5,908 bases of DNA, taken from NCBI GenBank assembly GCA_028697615.1, contig JAQVET010000042.1, forward strand, positions 1-5,908, read 5' to 3'. How positions within the stretch are numbered: the stretch's first letter is position 1; each line of letters begins with the position of its first letter. Below the pieces are notes generated by a model, which ran no database searches, had not been told where the DNA came from, and saw only the letters and a program-made list of their open reading frames with translations. The translations under genes were made by a program, and so were the position numbers. The DNA is from Minisyncoccota bacterium (lineage in GTDB: Bacteria; Patescibacteriota; Minisyncoccia; Minisyncoccales; GCA-002788555). This document shows positions 1 to 5,254 of this stretch, piece by piece.

Positions 1-170
1 AAAGATCTTTTACCACAAATTAAATCTATTGTTTCTTTTGCCGCAAATTGATTTTGCCCTAAATCTTTTAGCGGGGTTAAATTATTTTTTTTAAAAAGTT
101 TATAAAAATCTTCCTGAGATATATGAGCATGTCTTGCTGAAACTTCAACTGGTATTTTTATTTTTTTCAT
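1..170 (-). CDS. pduL: PduL-type phosphate acyltransferase (phosphotransacylase), N-terminal part
   Basis: This partial gene starts at the ATG complementary to 168-170 and runs off the left edge after 56 full codons. The translation begins MKKIKIPVEVSARHAHIS and continues with LTPLKDLGQNQFAAKETIDL, which matches the N-terminus of the PduL family (Pfam PTAC). H14 and H16 form the HxH pair that contributes to metal binding in this family. PduL enzymes interconvert acyl-CoA plus phosphate with acyl phosphate plus CoA. Homologues targeted to bacterial microcompartments carry an extra N-terminal encapsulation peptide. Here the conserved core begins at about residue 6, so the enzyme is probably cytosolic and not linked to a microcompartment. 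It is divergent from iorAB, which would supply acyl-CoA; that link is inferred. No Shine-Dalgarno is visible before the ATG. The acyl chain preference cannot be read from this fragment. Confidence 0.85.
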   Translation of the reverse strand, partial: MKKIKIPVEVSARHAHISQEDFYKLFKKNNLTPLKDLGQNQFAAKETIDLICGKRS

Positions 171-179
171 AAATTTAAC

Positions 180-208
180 TTGACTTAAAAATTAAAAAAG
201 TTTATAAA
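180..208 (+). promoter_or_regulatory. Sigma70-like promoter of iorAB
   Basis: TTGACT at 180-185 (five of six matches to the -35 consensus) is followed after exactly 17 bases by TATAAA at 203-208 (five of six matches to the -10 consensus). Transcription would start at about 214-216, giving a leader of about 58 bases before the iorA ATG at 273. The spacing and matches are good, but the 102-base intergenic region is extremely AT-rich, so the -10 part alone would carry little weight. Confidence 0.5.
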
Positions 209-238
209 TTTAATGCTTCACTTATTAATTTTTTTATC

Positions 239-267
239 ATTATAACTTGTTATTTTTTAAAATGCAA
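239..267 (-). promoter_or_regulatory. Possible promoter of the phosphotransacylase gene
   Basis: On the minus strand a perfect -10 box TATAAT (complement of 239-244) lies 17 bases downstream of TTGCAT (complement of 262-267), which matches only three of six -35 positions. Transcription would start near 232, leaving a leader of about 60 bases before the ATG at 170. An alternative is the self-complementary TTTATAAA at 202-209, centred 34 bases before that ATG. In such an AT-rich intergenic region a chance -10 box is likely, so this is tentative. Confidence 0.35.
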
Positions 268-272
268 ATTTT

Positions 273-1916
273 ATGGAGAGTGATCTTTTAAAAACTAAAA
301 ACCAAAAAAGCCTACTTCTTGGAAATGAAGCAATTATTAGAGGAGCACTTGAGAGTGGTGTTCAATTTGTTTCAACATATCCTGGCACACCTGCTTCAGA
401 AATTGGGAATATTTTTTATAGAATTGCCCAAAAACAAGGAGTATATTTTGAATTTTCAACCAATGAAAAGGTGGCAATGGAAGCAGCTGCTGGAGCAAGT
501 TTTTCTGGCCTGCGTTCACTTGTAGCAATGAAAAATTTTGGCCTGAATGTCGCCTCTGATTTTTTATATCCCCTACTTTATACTGGTGTACCTAAGGGAA
601 TGGTAATTGTAGTAGCAGATGATCCGTCTTGTTGGAGTTCAGCACAATCAGAAGATAATAGCAGATGGCATGACCTAAAAGCAAAAATCCCAACACTTGA
701 ACCATCGACCCCCCAAGAATGTAAAGATTTTGTAAAAATTGCCTTTGAATTATCAGAGAAATTTAAAACACCTGTAATGATTCGTGAAACGACAAGAGTG
801 GCTCACCAAAGCGCTCCTGTAATTTTGGGAAATATTCCTAAAAAATCAAAAAAAGAAGCGCTATTTGTTAAAAATCCAGACATGTATTCAACAATGGCAC
901 CCCGTGTATTTAAAATGAAAAAAGAACTTTTAGATAAAATAAAAAATATTGAGAAAATTGTTGAAAAATCTCCCCTCAATTTTGTTAAAAATCAAAACTC
1001 AAAATCAAAAAAAATAGGCGCTATAGCATCAGGAGTTTCTTACCTTTACTTACTTGAAGCGCTTGAAAATTTAAATATAAAAATACCTATTTTAAAACTC
1101 GGATTTTTCTATCCCCTACCTGAGAAAAAAATTAAAAATTTTATAAAAAATTTAGATCAGGTTTTAATTATTGAAGAACTTGAACCATTTTTAGAAAAAG
1201 AAATAGAGCGTTTAGCAAAAGATGTTAACCCAAAATTAAAAATAAATGGGAAAAATCTTCTTCCAGAAATTGGTGAGTTGAAACCAGAGTATATAATTTT
1301 GGCTTTATCGAAAATATTAAAAGTTAAACCTGATTTTGATTATCAAAACCACTTAAAAAAAGTTCAAGAAATTAACCTGCCTAAAAGAAACCCCCAACTT
1401 TGTCCTGGTTGTCCATATCATATTGTTTTTTCCACTATTAAAAAATTATCTTCAAAAAATACGGTTATTGGTGGAGAAATAGGTTGTTATATGCTTGCCA
1501 CATATCCTCCATATGAAATACAAGATTACCTGTATTGTATGGGATCGGATATTAGCATCGCTCACGGTATTAAAAAAGCAACTAAAAATAAACAAAAAGT
1601 CATTGCTTTTATTGGAGATTCTTCTTTTTTCCACGCAGGAATACCTGCTTTAGTCAATACTGTTTATAATAATTCCAATCCCTTGATTATTATACTTAAT
1701 AACTCAACAACTGCTATGACTGGTCATCAACCATATCCTGGAGATGTTGGAATTAATATTGAAAATGTTGTAAGGGCCTGTGGAGTAAAAAATGTCAAAA
1801 CACTTGACCAAACAAATATTAAAGAATTTGAAGATACAGTAAAAGATTTTCTTGAAAAAGATGAAGTATCCGTAATCATCGCTACAAAACCTTGTATTTT
1901 TGTCAATAAAAAATAA
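273..1916 (+). CDS. iorA: Indolepyruvate-type 2-oxoacid:ferredoxin oxidoreductase, alpha subunit, lacking the ferredoxin domain
   Basis: The 547-residue catalytic subunit would oxidatively decarboxylate an aryl or other 2-oxoacid to acyl-CoA with thiamine diphosphate, passing electrons to ferredoxin in the cytoplasm. The pyrimidine-binding domain has YPGTP (36-40) and NEKVAME (64-70). The middle domain has SGVSYLY and EELEP (301-305). The TPP domain has CPGC (377-380), GEIGC ending at C405, GDSSFFHAG (448-456) and TTAMTGHQP (479-487). C377, C380, C405 and C541 fit the four expected ligands of the proximal [4Fe-4S] cluster. Family members are usually about 600-640 residues and end in a ferredoxin domain with two clusters; this protein stops six residues after C541 without it. 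ATG 273 is chosen because family similarity starts at about residue 12 and the next in-frame ATG is codon 69. No Shine-Dalgarno is visible. The exact substrate is uncertain; arylpyruvates are the family default. Confidence 0.92.
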   Translation: MESDLLKTKNQKSLLLGNEAIIRGALESGVQFVSTYPGTPASEIGNIFYRIAQKQGVYFEFSTNEKVAMEAAAGASFSGLRSLVAMKNFGLNVASDFLYPLLYTGVPKGMVIVVADDPSCWSSAQSEDNSRWHDLKAKIPTLEPSTPQECKDFVKIAFELSEKFKTPVMIRETTRVAHQSAPVILGNIPKKSKKEALFVKNPDMYSTMAPRVFKMKKELLDKIKNIEKIVEKSPLNFVKNQNSKSKKIGAIASGVSYLYLLEALENLNIKIPILKLGFFYPLPEKKIKNFIKNLDQVLIIEELEPFLEKEIERLAKDVNPKLKINGKNLLPEIGELKPEYIILALSKILKVKPDFDYQNHLKKVQEINLPKRNPQLCPGCPYHIVFSTIKKLSSKNTVIGGEIGCYMLATYPPYEIQDYLYCMGSDISIAHGIKKATKNKQKVIAFIGDSSFFHAGIPALVNTVYNNSNPLIIILNNSTTAMTGHQPYPGDVGINIENVVRACGVKNVKTLDQTNIKEFEDTVKDFLEKDEVSVIIATKPCIFVNKK

Positions 1917-1921
1917 TAAAT

Positions 1922-2524
1922 ATGCAATCACAACAACCATTTAATATCATTATTTTAGGGACTGGTGGACAAGGGCAGATTACCCTGCTCCAAATATTAG
2001 CAAAAGCAGCAATGACAGCTGGACTTGACATAAAAACATCAGAGCTCCATGGCTTGTCTCAAAGAGGAGGATCTGTAGAGGTGCATATTAAATTTGGAAA
2101 AGAAGTGCACTCTCCACTTATTAAGCAAGGTGGGGCAGATTTAGTTATTGCCCAAGAAATTCAAGAAGCACTTAAAGGATGTTATTTTAGCTCAAAAGAA
2201 AAAACAAATTTTATTATTAATGACCTTTTAATTCCGATTCCTGGAGAAAAAAATATAGGAAAAGAATATATTTTGCAGACCATTAAAAATTTTTCAAAAG
2301 AAACAATTTTAATCCCAGCACAAGATATTTGTCAACAGAAACTAGGAACGAGTGTTACCGCTGGTGTTTTTCTTATCGCTTTTGCTTCATATAAAAAACT
2401 AATTCCACTTGAGCCAGAAATAATCAAAAAAGCATTAAAACAAGTGCTTCCTCAAAAATATCTTAAAATCAATTTAGATACACTTAACTTAGTTCGAGAA
2501 GAAGTAGATACAAACCTGCCGTAG
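1922..2524 (+). CDS. iorB: Indolepyruvate-type 2-oxoacid:ferredoxin oxidoreductase, beta subunit
   Basis: This 200-residue protein is the small (gamma-type) subunit that pairs with IorA and helps form the CoA and substrate-binding region of the complex. The N-terminal nucleotide-binding-like loop GTGGQGQ lies at 13-19, and the family hallmark ELHGLSQRGGSV at 41-52. A C-terminal helical part contains LGTSVTAGVFLIAF (141-154). The length is normal for the family, so the protein looks complete. Its ATG lies five bases after the iorA stop, so the two are surely one operon and probably translationally coupled. The five-base gap leaves no room for a separate ribosome binding site. No ferredoxin gene follows, as the next feature is a palindrome and then a convergent gene. 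The family assignment is confident; the substrate range is not determinable. Confidence 0.92.
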   Translation: MQSQQPFNIIILGTGGQGQITLLQILAKAAMTAGLDIKTSELHGLSQRGGSVEVHIKFGKEVHSPLIKQGGADLVIAQEIQEALKGCYFSSKEKTNFIINDLLIPIPGEKNIGKEYILQTIKNFSKETILIPAQDICQQKLGTSVTAGVFLIAFASYKKLIPLEPEIIKKALKQVLPQKYLKINLDTLNLVREEVDTNLP

Positions 2525-2561
2525 AAGCAGATTTATACCACGCTAAATGCTAAAATACGCT

Positions 2562-2600
2562 GATAAAGTTTCCCGAGAACTGTTCTCGGGAAACTTTATC
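2562..2600. repeat. Perfect palindrome, copy 1 (possible bidirectional terminator)
   Basis: Two perfectly complementary 19-base arms (2562-2580 and 2582-2600) are separated by a single T at 2581. The GC-rich heart of the stem is CCCGAGAAC paired with GTTCTCGGG. It lies between the ends of the convergent iorB and glycerate kinase genes, where a shared terminator is expected. The run of T after the GC stem is only TTT on either strand, so it is a weak fit to a classical intrinsic terminator. The central 31 bases (2566-2596) recur identically at 4552-4582. Confidence 0.85.
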
Positions 2601-2608
2601 TCGGAAAA

Positions 2609-3877
2609 CTATTCTTTTATTAAGATTATAAGATCAGATACATTGCTTCCAGTATTTTTAGTAAAAATTAAATCACCTGTTTTTTTGAAAAAATGATAAG
2701 AATCATTATTCTCTAAATAAAAATCTATATCCAAATTTAATTTTTGGGCGTTTTTTATTGTTAAACTATCACCGATAGCACCGGCAACACCCTTAATATT
2801 GTCTTTCCCATCTGAAGCAATTGAAATAATCAATTGCTCTTTTTTTAGGTATTTTAAAGCTGACAAGACCAATTCTTGATTTCTTCCTCCTTTTCCTTTT
2901 CCTTTAATTTTAACAGTTGTTTCACCTCCGGCAAGTAAAATTGTATTTTTTGGCTGTTTAGAAAGAATTTCTAGAAGTTTTTTTGCAACGAGTTTAGACT
3001 CCCCTTTTATTTTGGAAGAATAAATAAAAGATTTAAAGCCCAACTCTTGTGATTTTTCCTGCATCGCTTTCAGAGCAACATTATTATCTAAAATTAAAAT
3101 ATTTTTGACTTTTTTAAAATATTTTTTGTCTTTTGGTGTTTCGCGAAGTTTAATTTTTGGTAAATTATATTTTTTAATAATATTTTGAGCATCTTTTTTT
3201 GTAGTTTTATCTAAAACTGTCGGCCCAGAAGCAACCAAACTAAAATCAGAAAAAGGAATATCAGAAAAAATTAAAGAAACCATCGTTGCAGGATAGGCTA
3301 ATTTTGCTAAATTTCCTCCCTTTACATAGGATATATGTTTTCTAATAGTATTAATTTCTTTAATATTTGCACCAACCTCAAAGAGTTTTTTTGTTAATTT
3401 TTGATAATTCAAGACACTTAATTGATATGGATAAAAAAACAAAGCAGAACCTCCACCAGAGACAATTGTTATTATTAAGTCGTCTTTTTTTGCTTTTTTT
3501 ACAATTTCTATTATTTTTTTTGTTGCTTCGATGTTTCTTTTTGACGGAAATGGATGATCTCCAACAAAACTTTTAATCTTGGAAAGTTTAATTTTTTGAA
3601 TATCAATAATTGCCCCTTCTGTTATCCTGTTGCCTAAAATTTGACTAAAATATTTAGCAGAAAATGCCGCTGCTTTGCCTATACCAATAAAATAAATATT
3701 TTTAAATTTTTCAAGATTTATTTTTTCATTTTTAATAGTTAAAATATCCCCTTTTAATGAAATTTCTTTTTTAAAAACATTTGGAGGATAAATGGCCCAA
3801 AATCCAGATTCTATTATTTCAAGGGCATTTTTTCTTAACGGCGTTTTTGCAAGCTTTTTAAAATTTTTAATAAACAT
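2609..3877 (-). CDS. Glycerate 2-kinase (DUF4147/MOFRL family)
   Basis: The 422-residue enzyme would phosphorylate D-glycerate with ATP to 2-phosphoglycerate, feeding lower glycolysis in the cytoplasm. The N-terminal DUF4147 domain shows GIGKAA (65-70), GDHPFP (106-111), VSGGGSAL (139-146), the INTIRKHIS...KGG region (175-188), SDIP (205-208) and ASGPT (216-220). The C-terminal MOFRL domain shows GGETTVKIKGKGKGGRNQE (317-335), SDGKDN (355-360) and TGSNVSDL (409-416). The length is typical and no key block is missing. In SDGKDN, Lys and Asn replace the Ile and Gly of the more common TDGIDG, a conservative variation. The ATG at 3875-3877 lies one base after the TAA of the upstream Ig-like gene, so coupled translation is likely. 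No Shine-Dalgarno is visible. The stop is TAG, nine bases from palindrome copy 1. Family members called hydroxypyruvate reductase in older annotation are kinases like this one. Confidence 0.9.
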   Translation of the reverse strand: MFIKNFKKLAKTPLRKNALEIIESGFWAIYPPNVFKKEISLKGDILTIKNEKINLEKFKNIYFIGIGKAAAFSAKYFSQILGNRITEGAIIDIQKIKLSKIKSFVGDHPFPSKRNIEATKKIIEIVKKAKKDDLIITIVSGGGSALFFYPYQLSVLNYQKLTKKLFEVGANIKEINTIRKHISYVKGGNLAKLAYPATMVSLIFSDIPFSDFSLVASGPTVLDKTTKKDAQNIIKKYNLPKIKLRETPKDKKYFKKVKNILILDNNVALKAMQEKSQELGFKSFIYSSKIKGESKLVAKKLLEILSKQPKNTILLAGGETTVKIKGKGKGGRNQELVLSALKYLKKEQLIISIASDGKDNIKGVAGAIGDSLTIKNAQKLNLDIDFYLENNDSYHFFKKTGDLIFTKNTGSNVSDLIILIKE

Positions 3878-3878
3878 T

Positions 3879-4391
3879 TTATTGCATTATAGTTATTTTT
3901 GTGGAGGTCTCTTTTGATTTTTCGCCGACAATAATTTTACCAATAATAGTATATTCTCCCTCAGAAATTCCCCCACAAACATTACACCTTGGAAGAGTGT
4001 AATTAAAAACAATATTGTTTTCACCTTTTTTTAAATTAAGTAGTTTTTCTTGATTCAATCTTCCAAAAATCCCGTCGACAACAACCTTAACATTTGAATA
4101 ATTATCATCAGTAATAATTTTAAAATCTAAATTTAAAACATCTCCTGAATGATAAACTGATTTATCAGAAAGAAGTTTAATTTCTAAATTCTTTAAAGAA
4201 TTTTCTAAAAGATTATTCCCTGTAGAATTCTGAAAATTTTCTGATTCCAAAGGCGTGAAAGTGTTATTTAACAATTCACCTTTTTCAACCAAAACACTAT
4301 TTTCTGAAATATTTTCTTTTGATAGTAAAAAAGCAGTTAAACCAATTTCAACAACTAATATTAACAAAAGTATAAAAATAATTTTTTCCAT
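3879..4391 (-). CDS. Membrane-anchored Ig-like domain protein of unknown function
   Basis: I do not recognise a named family for this 170-residue protein. Residues 4-23 form one hydrophobic segment with a positively charged residue before it, so it is probably an uncleaved signal anchor with the rest outside the cell. No lipobox Cys is present, and E15 inside the segment is unusual. Residues 25-70 are an Asn/Ser/Glu-rich linker. Residues 72-170 alternate hydrophobic and polar residues like a beta-sandwich: DKSVYHSGDVLNLDFKI (76-92) resembles the first strands of macroglobulin or Ig-like domains, and LKKGENNIVFNYTLP (120-134) and GEYTIIGKI (145-153) look like later strands. C136 and C139 form a CNVC motif in a loop, possibly a disulfide or metal site. 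It is 25 bases downstream of the tRNA and one base upstream of the glycerate kinase gene, but no functional tie to the kinase is evident. Confidence 0.75.
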   Translation of the reverse strand: MEKIIFILLLILVVEIGLTAFLLSKENISENSVLVEKGELLNNTFTPLESENFQNSTGNNLLENSLKNLEIKLLSDKSVYHSGDVLNLDFKIITDDNYSNVKVVVDGIFGRLNQEKLLNLKKGENNIVFNYTLPRCNVCGGISEGEYTIIGKIIVGEKSKETSTKITIMQ

Positions 4392-4416
4392 TTATTTAAT
4401 CTTTTAATTTCAATTA

Positions 4417-4488
4417 TCGGGACGCTGGGATTTGAACCCAGAATCTCAGGAACCCGAATCCTGCATGTTGCCATTACACCACGTCCCG
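4417..4488 (-). tRNA. tRNA-Pro (anticodon CGG)
   Basis: The cloverleaf folds without mismatches. The acceptor CGGGACG pairs with CGTCCCG, with A73 as discriminator. The D stem GTGT/ACAT (one G-U pair) has the seven-base loop AATGGCA. The anticodon stem CAGGA/TCCTG carries the loop TTCGGGT, the variable loop is AGATT, and the T stem CTGGG/CCCAG carries TTCAAAT. The anticodon is CGG, complement of 4453-4455, followed by G37 as in proline tRNAs. C1-G72 with A73 is the bacterial proline identity set. CCA is not encoded, so a CCA-adding enzyme is needed. A15 and U48 can form the Levitt pair. The D arm is more like that of many glutamine tRNAs, and U38 differs from the A38 of typical bacterial tRNA-Pro. 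Confidence 0.93.
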
Positions 4489-4507
4489 GATTATAACCTA
4501 CAAGATT

Positions 4508-4536
4508 AATATAAACTAAACTTCTATAAATTACAA
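4508..4536 (-). promoter_or_regulatory. Probable promoter of tRNA-Pro
   Basis: On the minus strand TTGTAA (complement of 4531-4536, four of six -35 matches) precedes TATATT (complement of 4508-4513, five of six -10 matches) by 17 bases. Transcription would begin near 4501, about 13 bases before the mature tRNA 5' end. A second TATAAT nearer the tRNA, two bases before its 5' end, is too close to serve. The same TTTATATT would also fit an archaeal box A. The transcript could continue into the Ig-like and glycerate kinase genes, because no terminator is seen after the tRNA. Confidence 0.4.
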
Positions 4537-4549
4537 ATAGATTAATTAA

Positions 4550-4584
4550 AGAAGTTTCCCGAGAACTGTTCTCGGGAAACTTCT
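4550..4584. repeat. Perfect palindrome, copy 2 (possible terminator of the phosphatase transcript)
   Basis: Two complementary 17-base arms (4550-4566 and 4568-4584) surround a single T at 4567. The central 31 bases are identical to those of copy 1. The pairs just outside the core differ from copy 1 but remain complementary: G4551-C4583 here against A2565-T2597, and A4550-T4584 here against T2564-A2598. It lies about 40 bases past the end of the minus-strand phosphatase gene and upstream of the tRNA promoter, a sensible place for a terminator. On the minus strand the stem is followed by CTTCTTTAATTAA, a moderately T-rich tail. Confidence 0.85.
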
Positions 4585-4625
4585 CACGTTGTAGATTGAT
4601 TTTATTTTTTTACTCACAGGTTTGG

Positions 4626-5189
4626 TTATAATATAAGTTTACGAAATTCGCCTGGTTTTAACTTTGATCTTTTTCGATAATCCAAAATTTTCTGATTAGA
4701 CCACCCTTTTACTGCACCAACAAGCATAGTAAGGGGCGCTTCATGACTAATGATTAAAATTGTCTTCTTTGAATACTTTTTATCAATACTCTTTAAAAAA
4801 TCAAACATCCTTTTTTTAAGATCTGTATAATTTTCTGCATTTTTAGCCCTAATAGTAAATTTTTTTATTGGAGTTCCAAAAAATTGATTCGCTTCTTTCA
4901 ATAATTTGCCATTAAAAACTCCAAGATTAAATTCTCTTAATCTTTTATCATACCTTGGTTTTATTCCCAACTCTTGCCCAACAATTTCAGCTGTCTGTTT
5001 ACATCGTAAAAGATCGGAAGAAAAAATTAAATCAATTTTTTTTGACTTTAATTTTCTGCCAGCAATTTTCGCTTGTTTTTTTCCTTTAGGAGTTAATGGA
5101 CAATAAATCTTTTCTGGCCAGCAAGAGACAAGTCCTTTTTTATTTAATAGCGCTTCTCCATGTCTCATAATATAATATTTATTTTCCAT
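4626..5189 (-). CDS. Histidine phosphatase family protein (phosphoglycerate mutase-like fold)
   Basis: The 187-residue cytoplasmic protein has the full catalytic set of the histidine phosphatase superfamily: RHGE at 9-12 with nucleophile H10, R62 in FSSDLLRCKQTAEI (56-69), acid E86 in REFNLG (85-90), and H149 in ISHEAP (147-152). Known members remove phosphate from small metabolites such as alpha-ribazole phosphate or sugar phosphates; a few are phosphoglycerate mutases. At 187 residues it is shorter than the roughly 230-250 residues of classical dPGM, so a phosphatase is more likely, and the substrate cannot be named. It starts 65 bases after the metK stop on the same strand, with no clear terminator between, so the two may be cotranscribed. 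AAAGAG about nine bases before the ATG is a weak ribosome binding site candidate. TTTATAAT centred about 24 bases before the ATG could be a -10 or TATA-like element. Palindrome copy 2 lies just downstream. Confidence 0.88.
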   Translation of the reverse strand: MENKYYIMRHGEALLNKKGLVSCWPEKIYCPLTPKGKKQAKIAGRKLKSKKIDLIFSSDLLRCKQTAEIVGQELGIKPRYDKRLREFNLGVFNGKLLKEANQFFGTPIKKFTIRAKNAENYTDLKKRMFDFLKSIDKKYSKKTILIISHEAPLTMLVGAVKGWSNQKILDYRKRSKLKPGEFRKLIL

Positions 5190-5254
5190 AGTATTTTACT
5201 CTTTCATTAATTATAAAGTTAAGTTATAGTCCTATTTTAAATAAAAAATACAGA

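Noticed and set aside
262..291. A 10-codon upstream ORF (ATG at 262) overlapping the iorA start in another frame
   Set aside because: It encodes only MQILWRVIF, has no ribosome binding site and no attenuator-like hairpin follows it. An ATG this close is expected by chance.
1704..1940. Minus-strand reading frames of 60-78 codons opposite iorA and at its end
   Set aside because: They are shadows of the iorA coding strand, with no family resemblance and no independent start signals.
2573..2589. LexA/DinR-type operator within the palindrome (GAAC...GTTC)
   Set aside because: The half-sites are separated by only one base, not the four of the Gram-positive SOS box, and neither neighbouring gene is an SOS gene.
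3367..3576. Plus-strand reading frame inside the glycerate kinase gene
   Set aside because: Its Leu/Phe-rich translation is simply the complement of Lys-rich codons in the kinase gene, which has all its conserved motifs.
5190..5254. Terminator between metK and the phosphatase gene
   Set aside because: There is a T-rich stretch after the metK stop but no convincing GC-containing hairpin before it.
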